64,000 bases of DNA from Castellaniella sp. MT123 (GTDB lineage Bacteria; Pseudomonadota; Gammaproteobacteria; Burkholderiales; Burkholderiaceae_B). The stretch lies in contig NZ_CP154879.1 in NCBI RefSeq assembly GCF_039614765.1, forward strand, positions 1,674,001 to 1,738,000. The letters run 5' to 3'. Within the stretch, counting starts at the first letter, position 1. Each line of letters starts with the position of its first letter. The notes under the pieces are model-generated. The model saw nothing but the letters and a program-made list of their open reading frames with translations. It was not told the origin of the DNA and did no database searches. Made by a program: the position numbers and the translations under genes. Below, in pieces: positions 9,697 to 18,141 of the stretch.

Positions 9697-12600
9697 TCAA
9701 TCGGCGGCTCGCGCCGCCAGCCGCTTCGCCCGCAGCCGCCGGGCCTGTTTCATCGCCCTCCCGCGCACGTAGTGGTGATGCAGGCGATCCAGGTACAGAT
9801 AGACCACCGGGGTCGTGAACAGCGTCAGGGCCTGCGACAGGATCAGGCCGCCGACCATGGAATAGCCCAGAGGCTGGCGCAGTTCCGATCCCGCGCCGCT
9901 GCCCAGCATCAGCGGCAGCCCGGCAAACAGCGCGCAAAGCGTCGTCATCAGGATCGGCCGGAAACGCAGCAGACAGGCCTGGTAAATGGCATCGCGCGGC
10001 GACAGGCCCTGTTCGCGCTCGGCCACGATCGCAAAGTCCACCAGCAGGATGCCGTTTTTTTTCACGATCCCGATCAGCAGCAGGATCCCGATCAGCGCGA
10101 TCACGCTGAAATCGAAGCCGCTGGCCATCAGGATCAGCAGCGCCCCCACCCCGGCGGACGGCAAGGTCGACAGGATGGTCAGCGGGTGGATATAGCTTTC
10201 GTACAGCAGCCCCAGCACGATGTAGACGGCCACCAGCGCCGCCGTGATCAGGTACGGCTGAGTCGCCAGGGACTGCTCGAAGGCCTGCGCCGTCCCCTGG
10301 AATGACCCCTGGACCGACAACGGCACCGCCATCGACGTCTGGGCCTGGCGGATCACGTCCACCGCCTGCCCCAAGGAATAGCCAGCCGCCAGGTTGAAGG
10401 AAATCGTCACAGCCGGGAACTGGCCCTGGTGGTTGATCGACAGATAGCCGGTCTTCGAGGTGTCCACCTTGACCATGGCGGACAGCGGCACCTGCCGCCC
10501 CGTCAGCGGCGAGGTGATGTACAGGTGCGAAAACACGTCCGGGTCCCGCTGCCATTCGGGGGTGATCTCCAGCACGACGTTGTAGCTGTTGATCTGTGTG
10601 AAGTACTGCGCCACCTGGCGCTGGCCCAGCGCATCGTAGATGGTGCTGTCGATCAGGGCCGGACTGATGCCGAACATCGCCGCCCGTGCCCGGTCGATCG
10701 TCACCACCGCCGTATTGGCGCCGTTCTGCTGGTCGGTCGCCAGATCCGTCAGGGGCGCCAGGGTGCGGAATCGTTCCAGCAGCCGGGGCGCCCAGACATT
10801 CAACTCATCCAGGTTGGCGCTGGTCAGCGTGTACTGGTACTGGGTGCGCGACAGGCGGCCACCCACATTGATATCCTGCCCGGCCTGCATGAACAGCCGC
10901 ACGCCAGGCACCTTGGCCAGTTCCGGATTCAGCCGGCGGATGATTTGGTCGGCGCTGGCGGTGCGCCCCTGGCTGCGGGGCTTGAGGCTGATGAAATAAC
11001 GGCCGGTATTGAAGGTCGGCGCATTGCTGGTCATGCCGAACGCCGCGATGTCGGGGTCGCGCCGCAGCACGTCGGCCAGCGCCATCATGCGCTCGTTCAT
11101 GGCCTCGAAGGAACTGTCCTGGGACGTTTCGGCCAGCCCGAAGATGGACCCCGTATCCTGCTGCGGAAAGAACCCCTTCGGGATGACCACCAGCAGCGCC
11201 ACCGAGGCGGCCACAGTCGCCAGAAACACGCACAGGGTGATGAACGAGTGGCGCAGAACCGCGTCCAGGGCGCGGCGATAGGCATCCAGCAGTACATCGA
11301 AACCCCGTTCGAAGGCCTGATAGACGCGGCCATGCCGCGTATGCTGCAAGTCGCGCAGAAAGCGCGAGCACAGCATCGGGGTCAGGGTCAACGTCACCAC
11401 GACGGAAATCACGATGGTCATGATGACCGTCACGGCAAACTCGCGAAACAGCCGCCCCACGATCCCACCCATCAACAGCAACGGAATGAACACAGCCATG
11501 AGCGACACCGAAATGGACACAATCGTGAAGCCGATCTCGCTGGCCCCGCGCAAGGCGGCCTCCATGGGCTTCATGCCCTCCTCGACGTGGCGCCAGATGT
11601 TTTCCAGCATAACCACCGCGTCATCCACGATGAAACCGACAGAAATCGTCAACGCCATCAGGGACAGGTTGTCCAGGCTGTAGCCCGCCAGATACATGAG
11701 CGCGAACGTGCCCATCAGGGCCAGCGGCACCGCGACGCTGGCGATCAGGGTGCCCGCGATGCTGCGCAGGAACATGAAGATCACCAGGATCACCAGCGCA
11801 ATGGACAGCAGCAGGGTGAACTCGACCTCGTGGACCGAGGCCTGGATGTTCTGCGTGCGATCGAGCAAGGTGCTGACGTGGATGCTGGCCGGCATCGACG
11901 CCATCAGCGCCGGCAGTTCGGCCCGGATCCGCGCCACCGTGTCGATGACGTTGGCCCCGGGCTGCTTGGTGATCCCCACGACCAGCGAGCGGCCGTTCAG
12001 CGCCACATCGCCCTGCCCCGCCCCCTTGCCGGCAAAGGCCCAGGCGGCCTGTTTGGCGTCTTCCGGCCCGGGGACCGCCTGGCCGATATCGCGCACCCGC
12101 ACGGGCGCCCCGTTGCGCCAGGCAATGATGGTGTTGTTCCACGGATCGGCATCCACGATCTGATCATTGGTATACACCGTGAAGCTCTGGCGGGAACCGT
12201 CGATTGTGCCCTTGGGCTGGCTGACCGTGGTGGTGGCGATCACCCCGCGGATCGATTCCAGATCCAGTCCCAGCGAGGCGATCTTGCGCGGATCGACCTG
12301 GATGCGGACGGCGGGCTTCTGCTGGCCGAAGATATTGACCTGACCGACCCCTTCGACCCGGGACAGCTGCTGGGCCAGGATGTTGTCCGTATAGTCGTTG
12401 ACGACGGTGATCGGCAGGACGTCGGACTGCACCGACAGGATCAGGATGGAAAAATCCGCCGGGTTGACCTTGCGGAAGGTCGGCGGACTGGGCATGTTCG
12501 AGGGCAGCTGGCGCGCCGCGGAGGCGATCGCCGTCTGCACGTCCAGGGCCGCGCCATCGATGTCCCGGCCCAGATCGAACTGCAGCGTGATGCTGGATTG

Positions 12601-12861
12601 GCCCAGCGCATTCTGCGAGCTCATCTGCACCAGGCCGGGAATGGTGGAGAACTGCCGTTCCAGGGGCTGGGCCACGCTGGTGGCCATGGTCTCGGGGCTG
12701 CCGCCCGGCAGTTTGGCCGTGACCTGGATCGTCGGGAAATCCACCTGTGGCAATGGAGCGACCGGCAACAGGGGAAAAACGGCCAGACCCAGCAGGAACA
12801 GGGCCAGGGCCAGCAGCGATGTCCCGATGGGACGCTGGATGAAGGGGGTGGAAATATTCAA
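9697..12861 (-). CDS. RND multidrug efflux pump, MdtB/MdtC (MuxB) type
   Basis: This is an inner-membrane proton/drug antiporter. Its N-terminus, ISTPFIQRPIGTSLL, matches the MdtB/MdtC family. The open frame runs to 12993, but the extension overlaps the adaptor gene and is unrelated to RND proteins. TTG at 12861 with GGGGAG upstream gives 1054 residues and a start 19 bases after the adaptor stop. The proton-relay aspartates are in VGFIVDDAVVMLENIWRH, and the later VYIVLGLLYESYIHP is a family hallmark. E. coli mdtBC encodes two different RND proteins; here there is only one, so it may form a homotrimer. No outer-membrane channel gene is adjacent. Confidence 0.93.
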   Translation of the reverse strand: MNISTPFIQRPIGTSLLALALFLLGLAVFPLLPVAPLPQVDFPTIQVTAKLPGGSPETMATSVAQPLERQFSTIPGLVQMSSQNALGQSSITLQFDLGRDIDGAALDVQTAIASAARQLPSNMPSPPTFRKVNPADFSILILSVQSDVLPITVVNDYTDNILAQQLSRVEGVGQVNIFGQQKPAVRIQVDPRKIASLGLDLESIRGVIATTTVSQPKGTIDGSRQSFTVYTNDQIVDADPWNNTIIAWRNGAPVRVRDIGQAVPGPEDAKQAAWAFAGKGAGQGDVALNGRSLVVGITKQPGANVIDTVARIRAELPALMASMPASIHVSTLLDRTQNIQASVHEVEFTLLLSIALVILVIFMFLRSIAGTLIASVAVPLALMGTFALMYLAGYSLDNLSLMALTISVGFIVDDAVVMLENIWRHVEEGMKPMEAALRGASEIGFTIVSISVSLMAVFIPLLLMGGIVGRLFREFAVTVIMTIVISVVVTLTLTPMLCSRFLRDLQHTRHGRVYQAFERGFDVLLDAYRRALDAVLRHSFITLCVFLATVAASVALLVVIPKGFFPQQDTGSIFGLAETSQDSSFEAMNERMMALADVLRRDPDIAAFGMTSNAPTFNTGRYFISLKPRSQGRTASADQIIRRLNPELAKVPGVRLFMQAGQDINVGGRLSRTQYQYTLTSANLDELNVWAPRLLERFRTLAPLTDLATDQQNGANTAVVTIDRARAAMFGISPALIDSTIYDALGQRQVAQYFTQINSYNVVLEITPEWQRDPDVFSHLYITSPLTGRQVPLSAMVKVDTSKTGYLSINHQGQFPAVTISFNLAAGYSLGQAVDVIRQAQTSMAVPLSVQGSFQGTAQAFEQSLATQPYLITAALVAVYIVLGLLYESYIHPLTILSTLPSAGVGALLILMASGFDFSVIALIGILLLIGIVKKNGILLVDFAIVAEREQGLSPRDAIYQACLLRFRPILMTTLCALFAGLPLMLGSGAGSELRQPLGYSMVGGLILSQALTLFTTPVVYLYLDRLHHHYVRGRAMKQARRLRAKRLAARAAD

Positions 12862-12880
12862 GACGCCGCTCCCCTGGCCA

Positions 12881-14125
12881 TCAGGATGCGGAACCGGCTG
12901 ACGATGTCTTCGCGCCGGCAGCATCATCCTGGATCTCGGCGATCTTCGCGCCCGGTCGCAGTTTGTACTGCCCGTCCACGACGACCCGTTCACCCGCCTT
13001 CAGCCCCTGGGACACGACGCTGAGCCCGTCCTGGGACACCAGCACCCGCACCGGCTGCACACGGACCTGATCGTGGGCATCCGCCGCATAGACATACAGA
13101 CCATCCGCGCCGCGTTGCACAGCTGAATCCGGGATGGTCAGGGCATCGCGTCGGGTGCCCAGGATGAGCCGCACATCGACGGTCTGGCCCGGCCACAACT
13201 GCTGATCCGGATTGACCAGCCTGGCCTTCAAGCGCAGGGTGCCACTGGTAGTGTCGATCTGATTGTCGACCAGCACCAGGTCGCCCTGCCCCAGGACCTG
13301 GGGTTTGCCCTGCGCCAGGACCTCGACCTGAATCGGATTTTCGTGGGGCCCCGCTGTCGCGTTCCCGGCCGCGGATCCTGTCGCCCGACCTGCGGCATTC
13401 CGCCCCGCCTGGTCCTGCAAGGCTGCCTGGATCTGGCTGTAGGCCGTGTCGGGCACGGTGAAGCTGACGGCGATCGGATCGATCTGATTGATGACGACCA
13501 GCCCCTGGGCATCGGTCGCCCGGACCAGGTTACCGACATCGACCAGCAACGCGCCGGTGCGCCCGGACAGCGGCGCCACGATCCGCGTGTAATCGATCTG
13601 CACCTGGGCCGACTGGATCTGTGCCTCGTCGGACTGCAGGGTAGCCTGCAGGGCCGCCACCTGGGCGCGCTGCGTATCCAGCGTCTGGCGGTTGACGGCG
13701 GACTGGCGGGCCAGTTCGACGTAGCGTTTCAGATCCTGGCGGGCGTTGTCCAACTGCGCCTGGTCACGTGCGCGCTGCGCTATCGCCTGGGCCAGCTGCG
13801 CCTTTTGCATGCGGTCGTCCAGCTGGGCAATCAACTGCCCACGCTGAACGGTGTCGCCCTCGCGGAAACCCACCTTTTGCAGCTGGCCGTCGATCCGCGA
13901 ACGGACGGTGACGGTTTCCCAGGCCTGGACCGCACCGATCCCGTGCAGCTGGATGGGCATGTCCTGGGTGCGTACCTGGGCGGTATGCACGAGGACCGGA
14001 CCTGTCGCCTGTTTTGGGGCGGGTGCCGCCGCTGTTCGACTGACCCACCAGATGACGACCCCGAGAACCAGCAGAACCGGCAGGCCCGACAGCAACAAGG
14101 AACGGCGCACAGAGGACATGGTCAA
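12881..14125 (-). CDS. RND efflux periplasmic adaptor (MdtA/HlyD family)
   Basis: This is the periplasmic adaptor that joins the RND pump to an outer-membrane channel. It has 414 residues: an N-terminal membrane anchor at about residues 9-28, the lipoyl halves around GIGAVQAWETVTVRSRIDGQL and IVAPLSGRTGALLVDVG, and between them a helical hairpin rich in Gln and Ala. The second in-frame ATG (14119, MSSV) is another possible start. It is the first gene of the operon; the pump gene follows after 19 bases. Confidence 0.94.
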   Translation of the reverse strand: MTMSSVRRSLLLSGLPVLLVLGVVIWWVSRTAAAPAPKQATGPVLVHTAQVRTQDMPIQLHGIGAVQAWETVTVRSRIDGQLQKVGFREGDTVQRGQLIAQLDDRMQKAQLAQAIAQRARDQAQLDNARQDLKRYVELARQSAVNRQTLDTQRAQVAALQATLQSDEAQIQSAQVQIDYTRIVAPLSGRTGALLVDVGNLVRATDAQGLVVINQIDPIAVSFTVPDTAYSQIQAALQDQAGRNAAGRATGSAAGNATAGPHENPIQVEVLAQGKPQVLGQGDLVLVDNQIDTTSGTLRLKARLVNPDQQLWPGQTVDVRLILGTRRDALTIPDSAVQRGADGLYVYAADAHDQVRVQPVRVLVSQDGLSVVSQGLKAGERVVVDGQYKLRPGAKIAEIQDDAAGAKTSSAGSAS

Positions 14126-14170
14126 GGGATGTTCGCTTCAATCGCCGCTCCCGAGGCGGCGCCCTGTGCG

Positions 14171-14191
14171 AGTATACGAGGAAGATCCTCG
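14171..14191 (-). promoter_or_regulatory. Efflux operon -10 element and adjoining operator palindrome
   Basis: On the minus strand a perfect -10 match, TATACT (14176-14171), follows directly on the inverted repeat CGAGGA-TCT-TCCTCG (14191-14177), which fills the spacer where a repressor or MerR-type activator would bind. The -35 element is poor (ACTTTC/CTTTCG region). Transcription would start about 40 bases before the adaptor ATG at 14125. No regulator gene is adjacent. Confidence 0.5.
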
Positions 14192-14220
14192 CGAAAGTTG
14201 GAGAAATCGTGGAAATTAAA

Positions 14221-14249
14221 AAGGGCCGGACTCGATGAGTCTGGCCCTT
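14221..14249 (-). terminator. Rho-independent terminator of the phasin gene
   Basis: A 13-bp stem with one G-T pair (14221-14233 with 14237-14249) and a 3-base loop is followed on the minus strand by TTTTTAATTT. It lies about 50 bases after the phasin stop and separates that gene from the efflux promoter. Confidence 0.85.
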
Positions 14250-14298
14250 GAAGCGGACATCCGCCGGTTACGGACCCGGCGAATGTCGGCGATGCCGA

Positions 14299-14871
14299 TC
14301 AGTTTGCGGCGCGATGGGCGCGCGGTGCGGCCTTGGTGGCCTTGGTCACGTCGGCGGCGGCCTTCAGGGTCGCGTTCGTGGCGGCGGCGAAGTTCGATTC
14401 GGCGGCGCTGGCAGCCTGGCGGGCAGCCTTGGCGGCCGATTCATAGGCGTTCGTGGCTGTGGCCAGGGAAGACTTCAGCAACGCCACTGCACCTTCGGAA
14501 CCGGTGGGGGCATTACGGGCGAACTGCTCGACGGCTTCGGACACGCGTTCCTGGCTTTCCGACAGATGGGTCTCGGCCAGCTTGCTCAATTGGCCCTGGA
14601 CGTCGGCCAGGATCTCGTAGAAGTCCTTGCCGTAGGACACAGCCTGTTCAGGGCGCACCAGCCCGGACGTGAAGGCCAGCAGTTCCTGCGCGTCCTTCAG
14701 TTCAACGGCTTCCTGGGACTTTTGCGCCACGTCTTCCAGGGCGGCCTTGGTGGCCTTCAGGTTCAGGTCGACCAGCTTTTCGAAGCCACTGAAGAACGTG
14801 CCCTGGACGGCCAGGAAGTTGTCGATAACGGCTTTTTGCGAGGCCAGCAGGGTTTGGGAATTTGCGCTCAT
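14299..14871 (-). CDS. phaP: Phasin family protein
   Basis: Phasins are small amphipathic proteins that coat polyhydroxyalkanoate granules. The 190-residue protein is helical, rich in Ala, Lys and Glu, with an N-terminal region of the Phasin_2 type (LVDLNLKATKAALEDVAQKS at about residues 31-51) and an Ala/Lys-rich C-terminal tail. AAGGAG precedes the ATG. The gene has its own promoter with TGC-rich palindromes and its own terminator, so it is monocistronic. No polymer synthase gene is in the window. Confidence 0.9.
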   Translation of the reverse strand: MSANSQTLLASQKAVIDNFLAVQGTFFSGFEKLVDLNLKATKAALEDVAQKSQEAVELKDAQELLAFTSGLVRPEQAVSYGKDFYEILADVQGQLSKLAETHLSESQERVSEAVEQFARNAPTGSEGAVALLKSSLATATNAYESAAKAARQAASAAESNFAAATNATLKAAADVTKATKAAPRAHRAAN

Positions 14872-14944
14872 GATGACTCCTTGTCAGTAAGTAGAAGGCT
14901 TCCTCGGAGGCACGATGCCAGGCACCTTCTTAACCACAACCGTT

Positions 14945-14960
14945 TTGTTGCAGTGCACAA
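14945..14960. promoter_or_regulatory. TGC palindrome A at the phasin start point
   Basis: TTGTTGCAGTGCACAA covers the predicted transcription start of the phasin gene. It resembles the TGC-rich sites bound by PhaR, the repressor released by polyhydroxyalkanoate granules. The assignment to PhaR is by resemblance only. Confidence 0.5.
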
Positions 14961-14965
14961 ATGCA

Positions 14966-14993
14966 ATTCTAGACGAACCACAACCAAAGTCAA
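14966..14993 (-). promoter_or_regulatory. Sigma-70 promoter of the phasin gene
   Basis: On the minus strand the -35 element is TTGACT (14993-14988), the spacer 16 bases and the -10 element TAGAAT (14971-14966). The start point would be near 14959, giving a leader of about 88 bases. Palindromes lie on both sides. Confidence 0.7.
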
Positions 14994-15000
14994 GGAATTT

Positions 15001-15017
15001 TTGTTGCGGCGCAACAA
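15001..15017. promoter_or_regulatory. TGC palindrome B upstream of the phasin -35
   Basis: TTGTTGCG-G-CGCAACAA is a perfect 17-base inverted repeat ending 8 bases before the -35 element. With palindrome A it brackets the phasin promoter, the arrangement expected for a strongly repressed promoter. It also lies just behind the IclR gene stop. Confidence 0.55.
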
Positions 15018-15025
15018 AAGCGAGA

Positions 15026-15859
15026 TCAGTGCTGCGCCTCGTAGCCCAAAGTCTCGGAAATGCGGGTCGTCGCCGCCAGCAGCAGCGGAATCCAGTCGTC
15101 GCGCATGCGCTCGGCCGGCGCCGACAGCGACAGGCCCGCCAGCAGCGCCCCTGTGTCGTCATGAACCCCCGCCGCGATGCAGCGCACACCCAGTTCCAGT
15201 TCCTCGTTGTCGCGCGAATAGCCATGCCGGCGAACCAGCGCCAGATCGCGCTCCAGCTGATCGAGTTCGGTGATGCTGTTGCGCGTGTTCCCGGCCAGGC
15301 CGGTGCGCATGGCGTAGCTGCGTACGCTGCGAGCATCCCAGGTGGACAGGAAAAGTTTGCCGGTGGAGGTCAGGTGCAGGGGCGCCCGGCCGCCAATGGC
15401 CCGCACGACCTGCATGCCGGAGCGTTCGCTCCAGGCCCGCTCAATGTAGACGATCTCGTCGCCCTGCGCGAGCGACAGGTTCACAGTCTGCCCCGTCTGG
15501 CGGTGCAGTTCGCGCATTGGCCCAATCGCGGCAGCGCGGACATCCAGCCGACCCTTGACCAGCGACCCCAGTTCCAGCAGTCGCATCCCCAGCCGATACA
15601 GGCCGCTGTCCACCCGCTCGACGTAACGCCCGACCGCCAGATCGGCCAGAATCCGATGCGTGGTGGACGCATGCAGACCCGTGGCCGCCGCGAGATCCTT
15701 CAGGGCGACCGGATCACGCTGCCCGGCCAGAACGTCCAGGATGCGCATGGCACGATCCAGGACCTGGATCGTCACGGAGCCGTGATCACCCGAGAGCTGA
15801 TCCCGCGCGGGGTGCGCGCCGGGGGACAGAAGAGGACTGATGCTGGAAGAACGAGCCAT
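15026..15859 (-). CDS. IclR family transcriptional regulator
   Basis: This is a DNA-binding regulator of catabolic genes. The winged helix begins at IQVLDRAMRILDVLAG and includes LKDLAAATGLHASTTHRIL; the C-terminal effector domain follows and includes GDEIVYIERAWS and STGKLFLSTW. An ATG at 15881-15883 is in frame, but the predicted -10 (15895-15890) would start transcription at about 15883, so ATG 15859 (MARSSS) is preferred. Length is then 277 residues. Its target is not evident; neighbours are a phasin gene and a CinA-like gene. Confidence 0.9.
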   Translation of the reverse strand: MARSSSISPLLSPGAHPARDQLSGDHGSVTIQVLDRAMRILDVLAGQRDPVALKDLAAATGLHASTTHRILADLAVGRYVERVDSGLYRLGMRLLELGSLVKGRLDVRAAAIGPMRELHRQTGQTVNLSLAQGDEIVYIERAWSERSGMQVVRAIGGRAPLHLTSTGKLFLSTWDARSVRSYAMRTGLAGNTRNSITELDQLERDLALVRRHGYSRDNEELELGVRCIAAGVHDDTGALLAGLSLSAPAERMRDDWIPLLLAATTRISETLGYEAQH

Positions 15860-15868
15860 AGAATGAAT

Positions 15869-15885
15869 TTGTTGCATTGCCACAA
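15869..15885. promoter_or_regulatory. TGC palindrome C at the IclR gene start
   Basis: TTGTTGC-ATT-GCCACAA has the same pattern as sites A and B with one mismatch (TTGTTGC, three bases, GCNACAA). It covers the predicted start point of the IclR gene, so the same protein may control both genes, or the IclR protein may bind all three sites. Confidence 0.4.
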
Positions 15886-15889
15886 TTCC

Positions 15890-15918
15890 ATATTATGAAA
15901 GATCATCCCATCTTGCAA
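15890..15918 (-). promoter_or_regulatory. Candidate promoter of the IclR gene
   Basis: On the minus strand TTGCAA (15918-15913), a 17-base spacer and TAATAT (15895-15890). Its start point would be at or inside the first in-frame ATG, which argues for the downstream start codon at 15859. Confidence 0.45.
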
Positions 15919-15993
15919 GCACTAATGCACACCGATGCGCGACATCGTGGATGCTGATGGCTGCACCCCGCGGTGATCGACCGGAATGACGGA

Positions 15994-16806
15994 TCAGCTC
16001 GGTGGATTGAGCCGCCCGCCCAGGGACTGGACCTCGGCCCGCAGCCACGCCAGCGCTTCGGCCGTGGGTTCCGGGGCGCCTTTGACCCCCAGTTCGATGT
16101 GCGGATGACCGCCCGAGTCGCCCACATTGGGCAGGCTGAAGGCGCGCACGCCCACCCAGCGGCGCTCCAGCGCTTCCAGGGCCGGTGTGATGCGCGATTC
16201 CGGCAGCCCGAAGACCAGAAAGGAATGTTCGACCCGGGATTCCCGATGGTGCCACTGGGCATAGCGGGTATCCAGGGTCCAGGCCATCATGGCATGCGCC
16301 ATGACGGGAAAGCCCGGCATGAAGCTGTGATTGCGGATGTAGAACCCGGGAATGCGGTTGTAGGCGTTGGGGATGATTTCGGCTCCGACCGGGAACACCC
16401 CCATCCGCAAGCGCTGCTGGTTTTCCGGCGTAGTCATGTCGGCGCTGCCCTGACCCTTCGCCGCCATTTCGGCGCAACGCTCGCCGATCAGGCGGGCTGC
16501 CTCGGGATGCAGGGCCAGGTCCACCCCCAGGGCGCGGGCGGCAGCCTGCCGGGTGCGGTCGTCGGGCGTGGCGCCGATACCGCCGCAACAGAACACGATA
16601 TCGTCCGTCGCAAAGCTGCGTAGCAGGCAGGCTGTGATGTCGTCTTCATCGTCCGAGATGAATTCGGCCGCCCGCAGCCGCATGCCGCGTTCCTGCAGCA
16701 ACTCGATCAGCCGGGAAAAGTGCTTGTCCTGCCGGCGACCCGACAGGATCTCGTCGCCAATGGCAATCAGGCGGACACGGGGCGGCACAGTGGATATCGG
16801 GTTCAT
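15994..16806 (-). CDS. CinA-like competence/damage-inducible protein (molybdopterin-binding fold)
   Basis: The protein has the MoCF/MogA-type fold: AIGDEILSGRRQDKH near residues 14-28 and CCGGIGATPDDRTRQA near residues 72-88 are the signature loops. It lacks the C-terminal amidohydrolase domain of full CinA, so it matches the single-domain family found in many betaproteobacteria. The exact reaction is unknown. The frame is open to 16965, but ATG 16806 gives the right N-terminus; the extension overlaps the next gene. The EI24 gene ends 14 bases upstream, so they may be co-transcribed. Confidence 0.85.
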   Translation of the reverse strand: MNPISTVPPRVRLIAIGDEILSGRRQDKHFSRLIELLQERGMRLRAAEFISDDEDDITACLLRSFATDDIVFCCGGIGATPDDRTRQAAARALGVDLALHPEAARLIGERCAEMAAKGQGSADMTTPENQQRLRMGVFPVGAEIIPNAYNRIPGFYIRNHSFMPGFPVMAHAMMAWTLDTRYAQWHHRESRVEHSFLVFGLPESRITPALEALERRWVGVRAFSLPNVGDSGGHPHIELGVKGAPEPTAEALAWLRAEVQSLGGRLNPPS

Positions 16807-16820
16807 CGGGACAGTTCCAT

Positions 16821-17612
16821 TCACACATCGATCACGGTTTCCGCCCGCAGGCGGCCAATGGCGTCCAGGCAGAAATGCGCATACACCAGCGACGAGAACA
16901 CCGGCATCACCAGCCAGAACAAGGGGACGAGATTGACGATGGCCAGGCAAGCCGCGAGCAGCCAAAGTTGCCGGTTATGGCGGCGCCACAGCAGGCGCCG
17001 CTCGGCCGGGCTGGCATGTTCGATCATGGCGTCCACCCGCAACATGCGGTTCAGTGCGAACGCCCACCAGAACACCGGCAGAATCAGTGCCATGGGCGGC
17101 ACCAGCCACAAAGGCATGGTGAAGAACCAGCCCAGGCAGAACAGGACACCCACCCAGATCGCGTTCCACGTACCCAGCGCCGTCGCGTGGCGGCCCTGGC
17201 GGCCGAGCCCCTGGTAGTCGCGGGTTTCCAGATGCCGCAGCACGATCGGCATGACGAACACCGCGGCGATCCCCAGCCCAAGGATCCCCGCCAGAGGCAG
17301 GAGCAGCCCTGCCGCCATCAGGGGCACCAGCCAGAGCTTGAGGGAGAACAGCCCGATGGCGATGAGCCAGCCGTCCACGGTATTGAACAAACCCCATGAC
17401 GAGGCCTGCTGATCCAGCCAGCCGGTCAGCGGCGTCCAGAAGAACCACAGCAGGACGATGGCCCCCAGCGCGGCGATCACGAAGGGCAGGAACAACGCCG
17501 CGAGCATACGCGGATGCAACTGGCTGATCACGGCACGGCGAAAGGCCTGACCGACCAGCGACAGGCCGCTTGGGGAATGAGACGATCTGAGTGCAAGTTC
17601 CTGGTGCGTCAT
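16821..17612 (-). CDS. EI24 domain (CysZ-like) membrane protein
   Basis: This is an integral membrane protein of 263 residues with several long hydrophobic segments (about 40-62, 90-130, 155-185 and 205-245) and the EI24-domain pattern also seen in sulfate permease CysZ. There is no cys gene nearby, so a sulfate role is not supported. It is divergent from the thioredoxin-like gene, with 151 bases between the starts. Confidence 0.78.
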   Translation of the reverse strand: MTHQELALRSSHSPSGLSLVGQAFRRAVISQLHPRMLAALFLPFVIAALGAIVLLWFFWTPLTGWLDQQASSWGLFNTVDGWLIAIGLFSLKLWLVPLMAAGLLLPLAGILGLGIAAVFVMPIVLRHLETRDYQGLGRQGRHATALGTWNAIWVGVLFCLGWFFTMPLWLVPPMALILPVFWWAFALNRMLRVDAMIEHASPAERRLLWRRHNRQLWLLAACLAIVNLVPLFWLVMPVFSSLVYAHFCLDAIGRLRAETVIDV

Positions 17613-17763
17613 GCTGTACCACGTCCTGTGGGATTGTTTTTCATACTATAGCTGCTTGGCGGAACCCGGTGATGCCGGCCGCCCCGAAGCGCCATGCTAT
17701 GCTTTTGTCTACCCCGAAAGATTTTCGTTCCCCGCCGCCTCCACCAGGCCGCCACGTCTCCGC

Positions 17764-18141
17764 ATGGAACTCTTCAATCCCCACACCGATCCGTCCGCCC
17801 TGCGGGCCCGCCTGTCCCAGGACGCCGGGTGCCGGGTGGTGTGCTACTGCGCCGCCTGGTGCCGCACCTGCGACGCGTACCGCCCCGCCCTGGAGACGCT
17901 GGCGGACAGCATGCCGCAGTGGACCTTTATCTGGGTGGACGTCGAAGACAGCCCCGACTGGCTGGGGGACGAGGACATCGAGAATTTCCCCACGATCCTG
18001 GTGCAGGACCGTGAAGGGACGCGATTCTGGGGGGTTCAGCTGCCCTACGTCGAACATCTGCGGCGGCTGCTGGAAGGCGCCGGGGATCTGCCCGTGCTGG
18101 ACGCCGGCCCCGGTAGTCTGGACACGCTGGCCAGGGGCTGA
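17764..18141 (+). CDS. Thioredoxin-like protein
   Basis: This is a small cytoplasmic protein with the thioredoxin fold. WCRTC at residues 32-36 is a CXXC redox site, and NFPTILVQD carries the conserved cis-proline. The ATG at 17764 gives 125 residues; in-frame codons from 17611 to 17763 are non-homologous and lie in the divergent promoter region. Partners are unknown. Its TGA stop abuts the stop of the convergent helicase gene. Confidence 0.86.
   Translation: MELFNPHTDPSALRARLSQDAGCRVVCYCAAWCRTCDAYRPALETLADSMPQWTFIWVDVEDSPDWLGDEDIENFPTILVQDREGTRFWGVQLPYVEHLRRLLEGAGDLPVLDAGPGSLDTLARG

Noticed and set aside
9266-10555. A 429-codon minus-strand frame overlapping the ABC permease and pump ends.
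   Set aside because: It runs out of frame through the RND gene and antisense through the permease, so it is a shadow.
10429-13023. An 864-codon open frame on the plus strand across the RND pump.
   Set aside because: Antisense to a well-conserved RND protein and without any recognisable motif.
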